This document shows, piece after piece, positions 1-6,985 of a stretch of DNA of 42,633 bases. A model generated the notes under the pieces. That model was not told the origin of the DNA, did not search any database, and worked only from the letters and a program-made list of their open reading frames with translations. Source of the DNA: Actinomadura sp. NBRC 104412 (GTDB lineage Bacteria; Actinomycetota; Actinomycetes; Streptosporangiales; Streptosporangiaceae). Each line of letters begins with the position of its first letter. The first letter of the stretch is position 1. The translations under genes were made by a program, and so were the position numbers. Location: contig NZ_BSTM01000014.1 in assembly GCF_030269515.1 (NCBI RefSeq), forward strand, positions 31,007 through 73,639. Direction: 5' to 3'.

Positions 1-308
1 GTAGGTTCGCGGGTGAGCAGAGTATGAGCGGGCCGGAGGGGCGCGGCGCCGTCTGGACTGAGGAGTGTAGGGAGCGAGGGACGAGCGACCGGAGCGACGA
101 GGGAAGGCGGTGCCAGAGAGCGCCCCGTAGGTTCGCGGGTGAGCAGAGTATGAGCGGGCCGGAGGGGCGCGGCGCCGTCTGGACTGAGGAGTGTAGGGAG
201 CGAGGGACGAGCGACCGGAGCGACGAGGGAAGGCGGTGCCAGAGAGCGCCCCGTAGGCTCGCGGGCCAACACAGTATGAGCGAGCCGAAGGGGTGTGGTG
301 TCGTCTGG
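1..308. repeat. 126-bp tandem repeat, 2.4 copies, continuing upstream of the window
   Basis: Copies begin at 1, 127 and 253. The first two are identical; the third is degenerate and still aligns without gaps to about 308. A weaker fourth trace (GGTTCGCGGG, then TGAGCGGG) lies at 321-348 and supplies the Shine-Dalgarno region of the next gene. The unit is 42 codons long and stays open in the frame of ATG 24, encoding a 42-residue Arg/Glu/Gly-rich repeat that ends at 368. That composition looks like repetitive intergenic DNA rather than a folded protein. The left edge is not visible. Confidence 0.9.
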
Positions 309-368
309 CGACGTCCTGCGGGTTCGCGGGGGCTGCTGTGTGAGCGGGAGACACTGCATGAGACCTAG
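3..368 (+). other. Open frame through the 126-bp repeat, doubtful partial ORF
   Basis: The frame is open from the window edge and stops at TAG 366-368, overlapping the start of the DUF3180 gene by 11 bases. It could be a repeat-expanded 3' end of an upstream gene (folK is the usual neighbour in actinobacteria) or chance. The 42-residue unit (starting MSGPEGRGAVW) has no domain I recognise and two cysteines per copy. ATG 24 and ATG 150 recur because the repeat recurs. I treat it as probably non-coding. Confidence 0.2.
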
Positions 369-831
369 TCGTCCGGCGTTTCTTGCGGCTTTGGTGGTTT
401 TGGCCGCTGTGATTACGTGGGCGGTGCTGGAGGCGGCTTATGTCTCGTTGCCGCCCTTGCCGTGGACGGCGGTGCCGACGTTGTTGCTGCTCGCGCTCGG
501 GGAGGCGTTCACCGGGTGGCATGTGCTGCGTCGGATTCGGCGCAAGCCGGGCACGCAGCCGATGGAGCCGATGGTGGTGGCGCGGCTGGCGGCGTTGGCC
601 AAGGCGAGCGCTCATGCGGCGGCGGTGCTGGCCGGGGTGTTCGGCGGGTTCGCGTTGGGAGTGTCGGATCTGCTGGACAAGACGACGCCCCGCCACGACT
701 TCTTCGTCAGCGGGGGTACGGCGCTGTCCGCGCTGGTGCTGGTGGGCGCGGCGTTCTTTCTGGAGTACGCGTGCCGCGTCCCCAAGGGGCCTGAGGACGA
801 GCACCAGGGCCGAGGCGCGTCCCGGGCCTGA
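358..831 (+). CDS. DUF3180 family membrane protein
   Basis: A 157-residue protein beginning MRPSRPAFLAAL. Two hydrophobic segments near residues 7-25 and 33-50 are followed by a basic stretch (RRIRRK). Two more segments lie at about 75-95 and 118-137, so a four-helix inner-membrane protein is likely. Length and pattern match the actinobacterial DUF3180 family, normally just downstream of the folate genes folP-folB-folK; its function is unknown. ATG 358 was chosen because CGGGAG lies 7 bases upstream; an in-frame start at 295 would add 21 residues of repeat-derived sequence. It converges on the NuoD gene with only 13 bases between stops. Confidence 0.8.
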   Translation: MRPSRPAFLAALVVLAAVITWAVLEAAYVSLPPLPWTAVPTLLLLALGEAFTGWHVLRRIRRKPGTQPMEPMVVARLAALAKASAHAAAVLAGVFGGFALGVSDLLDKTTPRHDFFVSGGTALSALVLVGAAFFLEYACRVPKGPEDEHQGRGASRA

Positions 832-844
832 GGTCCCCGCCCGC

Positions 845-1993
845 CTACTTGTCGATGTCGCCGACCACGAAGAACATCGAGCCCAGGATGGCGATCATGT
901 CGGCGACCAGGTTGCCGGGCAGCAGCTCCGTCAGCGCCTGGACGTTGTTGTACGAGGCGGAGCGCAGCTTCAGCCGCCACGGGGTCTTCTCGCCGCGCGA
1001 GACCAGGTAGTAGCCGTTGATGCCGAGCGGGTTCTCGGTCCAGGCGTAGGTGTGCCCCTCGGGGACCTTCAGGACCTTGGGCAGCCGCTGGTTGATGGGG
1101 CCGGGCGGCAGGTCGGCGAGGCGGTCGAGGCAGGCGTCGGCCAGGTCGAGCGAGACGTGCACCTGGTCGAGCAGGCACTCGAACCTGGCCAGGCAGTCGC
1201 CCTCCGTGCGTGTGACGACCTTGACGGGCAGCTCGCCGTACGCCAGGTACGGCTCGTCCCGCCGCAGGTCGAAGTCGACGCCGGACGCCCGCGCGATCGG
1301 CCCGGACACCCCGTACTGAAGGATCTGCTCGCGGGTCAGGACGCCCACGCCCCGGGTGCGGGCGCGGAAGATCTCGTTCCCCATGATGATGTTCGCGATG
1401 TCGTCCATGCCCGCGCGGACCGAGGCGACGACGCCGCGGGCGCGTCCCGTCCAGCCGGCGGGCAGCTCCTCCTTCAGCCCGCCCACCCGGTTGAACATGT
1501 AGTGCATGCGGCCGCCGGAGACCTCCTCCATCACCCGCTGCAGCGCCTCCCGCTCGCGGAAGGCGTAGAAGACCGGCGTGATCGCGCCCATTTCCAATGG
1601 GTAGGAGCCCAGGAACATCAGATGGTTGAGCACCCTGTTGAGCTCGGCCAGCAGCGTCCGCGCCCACACGGCGCGGGAAGGGACCTCCATGCCCAGCATC
1701 CGTTCCGCGGCCATGACCACGCCGAGTTCGCTGGAGAACGCCGACAGCCAGTCGTGCCTGTTGGCCAGCACGGTGATCTGGCGGAAGTCGCGGACCTCGA
1801 ACAGCTTTTCCGCGCCGCGATGCATGTAGCCGACGATCGGCTCGGCCTCGGTGATGCGCTCGCCGTCCAGCTTCAGGCGCAGCCGCAGGACGCCGTGCGT
1901 GGACGGGTGCTGCGGGCCGATGTTGAGGACCATGTCCTCGGTGGCAAGCTCGCTCGCTCCGGCGCCCACGCCGACGATCCGCTCGGTGGTCAT
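845..1993 (-). CDS. nuoD2: Orphan NADH-quinone oxidoreductase subunit D (NuoD2 type)
   Basis: A 382-residue full-length homologue of the 49-kDa/NuoD subunit, which in complex I forms part of the quinone cavity next to NuoB. Visible hallmarks are NIGPQHPSTHG (residues 24-34, quinone-site His33), GYMHRGAEKL (55-64), FNRVGGLKEELP, RASGVDFDLR and the C-terminal FVVGDIDK. The tyrosine that contacts the quinone headgroup in complex I (Y87 Thermus, Y108 bovine) is Trp82 here (NRHDW). No other nuo gene is nearby, so this is the stand-alone NuoD2 paralogue known from other actinobacteria. ATG 1993 was chosen because GGGAG lies 6 bases upstream; a longer start at 2041 is possible. Its role is unproven. 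Confidence 0.9.
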   Translation of the reverse strand: MTTERIVGVGAGASELATEDMVLNIGPQHPSTHGVLRLRLKLDGERITEAEPIVGYMHRGAEKLFEVRDFRQITVLANRHDWLSAFSSELGVVMAAERMLGMEVPSRAVWARTLLAELNRVLNHLMFLGSYPLEMGAITPVFYAFREREALQRVMEEVSGGRMHYMFNRVGGLKEELPAGWTGRARGVVASVRAGMDDIANIIMGNEIFRARTRGVGVLTREQILQYGVSGPIARASGVDFDLRRDEPYLAYGELPVKVVTRTEGDCLARFECLLDQVHVSLDLADACLDRLADLPPGPINQRLPKVLKVPEGHTYAWTENPLGINGYYLVSRGEKTPWRLKLRSASYNNVQALTELLPGNLVADMIAILGSMFFVVGDIDK

Positions 1994-2211
1994 GGCGGGC
2001 TCCCAACCGGATTGGTCGCTGCCGTCCCTGTCACGCCTCACATCGTGCCATGCTCGGAGGCTCGCGGTAGTCCGGGCGTTTCCTGTTGACTGGTCCCTGT
2101 AGCACCCGGGCTCATCCCGACCAGCCTTGTCTCACCACCCTTGTACGAGCAGCCATCCGTAAGCGACAGAGCATCCATGAACCCAAGACGAGTGCCCGTC
2201 GCCGGAGCGTC

Positions 2212-2865
2212 ATGAACGCGGGCCACGAGCAGCAGCCACCCCAGCCCGGACCGTACCCGGGGCCGCACCATGGCGCGCGGCCCCCGCAGCCGGGCATGCA
2301 GCCGCATCTGGCGCCACCGGCCGATCCGGTCCCCGGCGCCCACGCCGCCCCCATGCAGGCGTCCCCCTACCCGGCCGACCAGGCGTTCGCGCCCGGCGGG
2401 GGGTTGCCCTGGTCGCATATCTCCAAGCGTTTCACCTGGCACCGTGGCCTGGTGGCGACGCTGACCGCCGTTCCGGTGGGGCTGATCGGGGCGTTCGTGG
2501 TGTTCCGCGGCGGCGGGACGATCGGGATGGTCCTCTGGGGGGCGACGGTGCTGCTGGGGGTCGTCGTCGCCTGGATCGTGGCCGAGCTGGCGTACCGCTC
2601 GTACGGGTACGCCGAGCGCACCGACGACCTGATCGTGACGCAGGGCGTGTTCGTCAAGCGGCTGATCGTCGTCCCGTACGGGCGCATGCAGTTCGTGGAC
2701 GTGACCGCGGGGCTGCTGGAGCGCTGGATGGGCATCGCGACCGTCCGCATGCACACCGCGGCGGCGGCGACCGACGCCGAGATCCCCGGACTGCCCGCGG
2801 CCGAGGCCGCCCAGCTACGCGACCGGCTGGCGCAGAAGGGGGAAGAGCGGAGCATGGGCCTATGA
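2212..2865 (+). CDS. PH domain-containing membrane protein, YdbS-like (bPH_2)
   Basis: A 217-residue protein. Residues 1-60 are Pro/Gly/His-rich and probably disordered. Two membrane helices follow (about 81-98 and 104-122), then a bacterial PH-like domain (bPH_2/DUF304) from about 125, with ERTDDLIVTQGVFVKR, VVPYGRMQFVDVTAG and the end of the fold near PGLPAAEAAQLRDRL. This matches YdbS, which pairs with the three-domain YdbT, and the YdbT-like gene follows 106 bases downstream. ATG 2212 has CGGAG 6 bases upstream; longer in-frame starts from 2086 read through poor coding sequence. The biochemical role of the pair is not known. Confidence 0.85.
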   Translation: MNAGHEQQPPQPGPYPGPHHGARPPQPGMQPHLAPPADPVPGAHAAPMQASPYPADQAFAPGGGLPWSHISKRFTWHRGLVATLTAVPVGLIGAFVVFRGGGTIGMVLWGATVLLGVVVAWIVAELAYRSYGYAERTDDLIVTQGVFVKRLIVVPYGRMQFVDVTAGLLERWMGIATVRMHTAAAATDAEIPGLPAAEAAQLRDRLAQKGEERSMGL

Positions 2866-2868
2866 AAG

Positions 2869-2965
2869 GCGGCGGAGCCGTTCGGGGGGTCTGGGGGACC
2901 GCCCCCAGGAGGGGCCAGAAGGGCGGCGGAGCCGTTCGGGGGGTCTGGGGGATCTCCCCCAGGGG
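2869..2965 (+). repeat. Tandem 53-bp repeat with two hairpins in the ydbS-ydbT gap
   Basis: Two copies of a block starting GGCGGCGGAGCCGTTC (2869 and 2922) fill the gap. Each contains a CTGGGGG...CCCCCAG stem of 7 bp with a 4-base loop (ACCG in the first, ATCT in the second). The 3' arm of the second stem abuts AGGGGGA, the likely ribosome-binding site of the next gene, which starts at 2972. The block could act as an attenuator or as a translational lid. Confidence 0.8.
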
Positions 2966-2971
2966 GAACAC

Positions 2972-4519
2972 ATGACGGGGCCTTACTACGGGTCGTCTGG
3001 TGGGCAGCCGCCTTATGGGCCCTACGGGCCTTATGGGCCGCGTCCGCCGTACGGTCCCTACGGGCCGCGTCCGCCCGGACCGCCCTATCCGGGGAGGCCG
3101 CCCTATGGTCCGGGTCCGTATGGCCCGCCGGGTCCGCCTTATGGCCGGCCGCCGTACGGTGGGCCGCCTTACGGTTACCGTCCCGCACCGCCCCCGGTGC
3201 GTTTCTCGGAGGGGACGCACCGGCTGCACCCGGTGACCGCGATCCTCCGGGCGTTCACCATCCTGGTCGTCTACTTCGTCCTGCTGGGCTTTCCGCTGCT
3301 CCTGACGCAGACCGAGGAAGGCATCGCGCTGATCCTCTCCCCTGAGGTGGTCGCGCGGTTCCTGATCGTGTCGGTGCCGTTCTTCGTCCTGGCGGTGGTG
3401 GCGGGCCTGTGGGGATGGCTGGCGCTGCGGTTCCACGTGGACGGGGACGAGGACGACCTGGTGGTGGAGACCGGCCTGTTGCGCAAGCGCAAGCGGCGGA
3501 TTCCGCTGTCCCGGGTGCAGGCGATCGACGTGGTCCGTCCGCTGATGACGCGGATGTTCGCGCTGGCCGAGGTGCGGGTGGAGCTGGCGGGCGGCGCGCA
3601 GAGCGAGATCTCGCTGCGCTACCTGGGGCGGCACGCGGCCCAGCAGTTGCGGGCCGAGCTGCTGGCCCGTGCCGCCGGGCTGCCGGGGCACACTCCCGAG
3701 GCCCCGGAGCGGCCGATCTGGCGGGTGCCGTTCGGGGCGCTGCTGGGTTCGCTGATCCTCAAGCTGCCCGTGCTGGGCACCGGGTTGCTGTTCGTGTTCT
3801 CGCTGATCTTCCTGTTCTCCTTCCTGGAGGGCGGGATGCTGGTGGTGCTGGTCCTGACGCTGCTGGGGCTGATCAGGGGCGTGATCGCTCCGCTGGTGAT
3901 GTACGCCAACTTCACGGTGGCGATGTCGCCCGACGGCGTCCGGCTGCGGTACGGGCTGCTGGAGACGCGGATGCAGACGCTGCCGCCTGGACGGGTGCAG
4001 GCGGTCGGTCTGGTGCAGCCGATGTTGTGGCGGGCGTTCGGCTGGGTGAGGATGGACGTGACCGTGGCCGGGTACGCGGGGGAGCGGCAGGCGTTGTCGT
4101 CGGTGCTGCTGCCGTTGGCGCCCCGCCATGTGGCCGTGTACCTGACCTCGCAGATCTTCCCGGGTGCCAATGTGGACGCGGTGCCGCTGCTGCCGGCCTC
4201 GTCCCGTGCCGCGTCGGCGGCGAGGGGGGACGGCGCCGGCACCGATGACGTGATCTTCGTGGTGCGGCGGGGCCTGTTCTGCCGCCGCACGGACGTGATC
4301 GCGCATGCCAGGGCGCAGAGCGTGCGGCTCACGATGAACCCGTTGCAGCGGCTTCTCAGGCGGGCCACCGTCCATGTGGACGCGCCGCCCGGCCCCGTCC
4401 AGGTGTCCGCGGCGGGCCGTGACCTGGGCGAGGCGCGTGCGATCGTGGAGTCCACCGCAGGTCGTGCGCTGGCGGCGCGCCGTACGTCGGGCGACCCCGG
4501 CCGCTGGGCCGCCCGCTAG
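2972..4519 (+). CDS. Multi-PH domain membrane protein, YdbT-like
   Basis: A 515-residue protein. Residues 1-75 are a PYGP-type low-complexity tail rich in Pro, Tyr and Gly, probably cytoplasmic and disordered. After it come paired membrane helices (about 92-113 and 130-150), a first bPH_2 domain (DDLVVETGLLRKRKRRIPLSRVQAI), a second helix pair (about 252-300), a second domain (PDGVRLRYGLLETRMQTLP) and a third near the C-terminus (DDVIFVVRRGLFCRRTDVI). This repeated arrangement is that of YdbT, partner of YdbS encoded just upstream. The start has AGGGGGA 4 bases upstream, inside the edge of a hairpin. Family members are implicated in envelope functions, without a defined reaction. Confidence 0.85.
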   Translation: MTGPYYGSSGGQPPYGPYGPYGPRPPYGPYGPRPPGPPYPGRPPYGPGPYGPPGPPYGRPPYGGPPYGYRPAPPPVRFSEGTHRLHPVTAILRAFTILVVYFVLLGFPLLLTQTEEGIALILSPEVVARFLIVSVPFFVLAVVAGLWGWLALRFHVDGDEDDLVVETGLLRKRKRRIPLSRVQAIDVVRPLMTRMFALAEVRVELAGGAQSEISLRYLGRHAAQQLRAELLARAAGLPGHTPEAPERPIWRVPFGALLGSLILKLPVLGTGLLFVFSLIFLFSFLEGGMLVVLVLTLLGLIRGVIAPLVMYANFTVAMSPDGVRLRYGLLETRMQTLPPGRVQAVGLVQPMLWRAFGWVRMDVTVAGYAGERQALSSVLLPLAPRHVAVYLTSQIFPGANVDAVPLLPASSRAASAARGDGAGTDDVIFVVRRGLFCRRTDVIAHARAQSVRLTMNPLQRLLRRATVHVDAPPGPVQVSAAGRDLGEARAIVESTAGRALAARRTSGDPGRWAAR

Positions 4520-4566
4520 GACCGGGCCACCCGCCACGCGGTGCCGACGGGGTCGGGGGGCGCGGC

Positions 4567-4572
4567 TATCGT
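4567..4572 (+). promoter_or_regulatory. -10 box for P450 gene, leaderless type
   Basis: TATCGT lies exactly 7 bases before ATG 4580, and there is no good Shine-Dalgarno sequence. The transcript would start at or next to the start codon. No clear -35 is seen. Confidence 0.5.
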
Positions 4573-4579
4573 GCCCGTT

Positions 4580-5791
4580 ATGAGTGAAGCGGCCTATGAC
4601 CCCTGGTCACCGGATTTCGTGGCGAACCCGTACCCGGTGTTCGCGGCGCTGCGCGCCGAGCGGCCGGTGTTCTTCCACGAGCCCACCGGCCAGTGGGTGA
4701 TCTCCCGGTACGCGGATGTGGACGCCCTGCTGCGCGACCGCCGGCTGGGCCGCTCGTACCTGCATGTGGCGGGCCACGAGGAGTTCGGCAGGGAGCCCGA
4801 GCCGGAGTTCCTCAAGCCTTTCTGGGATCTGATCCGGGCGGGGATGCTGGACGTGGAGCCGCCTGTCCACACCCGGTTGCGGCGGCTGGTGTCCAAGGCG
4901 TTCACCGCGCGGATGGTGGAGGGGCTGCGGCCGATGATCCGCGGGCTGGCGGAGGAGCTGGCCGGGGCGCTGGCGGCCAAGGGCGGCGGCGATCTGCTGG
5001 CGGAGGTGGCCGAGCCGCTCCCGGTGAACGTGATCGCCGAGATGCTGGGCGTCCCCGAGGAGGACCGGCCGCTGCTGCGTCCCTGGTCGGCCGCTATCTG
5101 CGGGATGTACGAGCTGAACCCGTCGCCGGAGGCGCAGCGGGCCGCGGTGCGCGCGGCGGTCGAGTTCTCCGGCTACCTGCGCGGCCTGGCCGGGGAGCGG
5201 CGCGCGGCGCCCCGCGACGACCTGATCAGCGCGCTGGCCCAGGTGGTGGACGAGGAGGGCGACCGGCTGACCGAGGACGAGCTGATCGGCACGTGCGTCC
5301 TGCTGCTGAACGCCGGGCACGAGGCGACCGTGAACGCCACCGGCAACGGCTGGTGGGCGCTGTTCCGCGAGCCCGGCGCGCTGGCGCGCCTGCGGGACGA
5401 CCCGGCGCTCGTCCCGTCGGCGGTGGAGGAGCTGATGCGGTTCGACACCCCGGCGCCGATGTTCGAGCGGTGGGTGCTGGAGGACATCGAGGTCGGCGGG
5501 GTGACGATTCCGCGCGGCCAGGAGGTGGCGTTGCAGTTCGCGTCCGCCAACCGGGATCCGGAGGTCTTCGCCGACCCGGACCGGCTGGACCTCGCCCGCG
5601 ACCCGAACCCGCACATCACGTTCGGGCTGGGCGTCCACTACTGCCTGGGCGCGCCGCTGGCCCGGATCGAGCTGGCCGAGTCGTACCGGGCGCTGCTGCG
5701 GCTGGCGCCCGGGATGCGCCTGGTCGCCGAGCCGCGCTGGAAGCCCGGCTTCGTCCTGCGCGGTCTGCGGGAGCTCCAGGTCGAGATCTGA
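4580..5791 (+). CDS. Cytochrome P450
   Basis: A 403-residue soluble bacterial P450. The heme loop FGLGVHYCLG carries Cys355, the K-helix motif is EELMR and the C-helix motif is HTRLRR. The I-helix reads NAGHEATVN, so the catalytic threonine of P450cam (T252) is alanine followed by threonine, as in P450eryF of the CYP107 group, where substrate hydroxyls take part in proton delivery. That points to oxidation of a polyketide-like or steroid-like substrate, but the substrate cannot be read from sequence. No ferredoxin or reductase gene is adjacent. ATG 4580 is preferred to 4541 because conserved P450 sequence begins right after it and a leaderless -10 precedes it. Its TGA abuts the stop of the convergent methyltransferase. 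Confidence 0.93.
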   Translation: MSEAAYDPWSPDFVANPYPVFAALRAERPVFFHEPTGQWVISRYADVDALLRDRRLGRSYLHVAGHEEFGREPEPEFLKPFWDLIRAGMLDVEPPVHTRLRRLVSKAFTARMVEGLRPMIRGLAEELAGALAAKGGGDLLAEVAEPLPVNVIAEMLGVPEEDRPLLRPWSAAICGMYELNPSPEAQRAAVRAAVEFSGYLRGLAGERRAAPRDDLISALAQVVDEEGDRLTEDELIGTCVLLLNAGHEATVNATGNGWWALFREPGALARLRDDPALVPSAVEELMRFDTPAPMFERWVLEDIEVGGVTIPRGQEVALQFASANRDPEVFADPDRLDLARDPNPHITFGLGVHYCLGAPLARIELAESYRALLRLAPGMRLVAEPRWKPGFVLRGLRELQVEI

Positions 5792-6832
5792 TCAGCGGGC
5801 GGTCCGCGTGCCGGTGCCCGACGGTTCGGACAGGCGCGACAGGACGTCCGGGACGGGGATTCCCGTGCTCTGCACGAGCCAGCCGAAGCCGCCGAGCCCG
5901 CCGGGGTCGATCAGCTCGGCCTCCTCGCCCGCGTGGGTCAGGGCGGCGAGGTAGGCGGGCGGGTCGGTCCGGGCCAGGTCGAGCGGGGGCCGCCCGCCGG
6001 TGATGCCGAGCGCGCGCAGCGCCTCCCGCTGGGTGGTGAGCACGGTCTCGGTCGCCCCCGCGCCCTCGCCCGCCACCACGCAGGCGTCCAGGGCGACGTG
6101 CGCGGTCACGTCGCAGGACCCGTCGGGGACCGCGGGGACGGTGGCTCCGTCGCGGTAGCCGGTCAGCGTTCCGTACGGGGGACGGGCGGCGCGGGTGTGG
6201 AAGTAGTCCATCGCCACCGCGAGACCGCGGCGCAGGCGCTCCACGACGGCCGCCCACGCGGCGCAGCGGGTCCTGCCGATCTCGGCGCGGTCCCCCGGCT
6301 CCCGCAGGGGCCACCAGCGGTCCAGCCAGTCGGCGTCGTCGGGGCCGGGAAGGGGGCCTGGACGTTCCGCGCCGGTCGCCGGGTCGACCAGCACGGTCCG
6401 CGGCCCGTCGGGGGTCCGTTCGACCACGTCGAGCGGCACGTTGTCCAGCCACTCGTTGGCGATGACCATGCCGGTGATCTCGGCGGGCAGGTCGTCCCGC
6501 CACCGGATCCGTGCGGGGATCCCCGGCGGGCGCGGCGCGAGCTCGACCGCGGTGAGGACGAGCCGCCGGTCAAGGTCGGCCGGGACGCATCCGGCGATGC
6601 CCGCCAGGAGCCGGCCGCTGCCCGCGCCGACGTCCACCAGGTCGACCCGCGCGGGACGGCCCAGCGCCTCGTCCACCTCGGTCAGCAGCCGCGCGAGCGC
6701 CCCGGCGAACCGGCCGGAGGCGTGGACGGAGGTGCGGAAGTGCTCGGCGGGGGATTCCCCGCGCCGGTAGAAGCCGCCCGGCCCGTACAGTGCCCGCTCC
6801 ATCGCGGTTCGCCACGTCACCCACGCCGCCAC
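5792..6832 (-). CDS. SAM-dependent methyltransferase, MidA/NDUFAF7 family
   Basis: A 346-residue protein. WRTAMERALYGPGGFY leads into the SAM-binding motif DLVDVGAGSGRLL, then IANEWLDNVPLDVVE, AMDYFHT and CDVTAHVALDA. These are signatures of the MidA/NDUFAF7 fold (PF02636), whose mitochondrial member dimethylates an arginine of complex I subunit NDUFS2 (the NuoD homologue). A NuoD-like gene lies 4 kb away in this window. GTG 6832 was chosen because TACCGT lies 7 bases upstream, the spacing seen for other leaderless genes here; a GTG at 6871 or ATG at 6802 are alternatives. Its stop is back-to-back with the P450 stop in TGATCA. The target is inferred, not shown. Confidence 0.85.
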   Translation of the reverse strand: MAAWVTWRTAMERALYGPGGFYRRGESPAEHFRTSVHASGRFAGALARLLTEVDEALGRPARVDLVDVGAGSGRLLAGIAGCVPADLDRRLVLTAVELAPRPPGIPARIRWRDDLPAEITGMVIANEWLDNVPLDVVERTPDGPRTVLVDPATGAERPGPLPGPDDADWLDRWWPLREPGDRAEIGRTRCAAWAAVVERLRRGLAVAMDYFHTRAARPPYGTLTGYRDGATVPAVPDGSCDVTAHVALDACVVAGEGAGATETVLTTQREALRALGITGGRPPLDLARTDPPAYLAALTHAGEEAELIDPGGLGGFGWLVQSTGIPVPDVLSRLSEPSGTGTRTAR

Positions 6833-6839
6833 AACTGCG

Positions 6840-6845
6840 ACGGTA
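6840..6845 (-). promoter_or_regulatory. -10 box for the MidA-like gene, leaderless type
   Basis: On the minus strand TACCGT is followed by 7 bases and GTG 6832. It lies about 130 bp from the divergent -10 of the histidine kinase gene. Confidence 0.45.
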
Positions 6846-6972
6846 CCGCTCTGGGCGCGCCGGTCGTGCACGGCGGGGCCGCGCCCCAGGCCGTCCCCAG
6901 GCCGTCCCTAGGCCGTCTCCAGGTCGCACATGGGTCAGCCCTGAGACTGATCCGGGACGAGCCACGCGAACG

Positions 6973-6978
6973 TACCCT
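6973..6978 (+). promoter_or_regulatory. -10 box for the histidine kinase gene, leaderless type
   Basis: TACCCT is followed by 7 bases and ATG 6986. There is no Shine-Dalgarno sequence in the 7-base interval. Confidence 0.5.
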
Positions 6979-6985
6979 TCCATCC

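Noticed and set aside
24..368. 42-residue repeat protein
   Set aside because: The frame is open only because the DNA unit is 126 bp. Its composition resembles repetitive intergenic DNA and no start signal precedes it within the window.
612..2006. Long minus-strand ORF over nuoD2 and DUF3180, and similar long ORFs at 2654-4537, 4693-6003 and 9441-10937
   Set aside because: Arg/Gly/Pro-rich translations without domains, in shadow frames of strongly supported genes; long open frames are expected by chance at this GC content.
2086..2114. TTGACT as a -35 for the YdbS-like gene
   Set aside because: No acceptable -10 lies 16-18 bases downstream.
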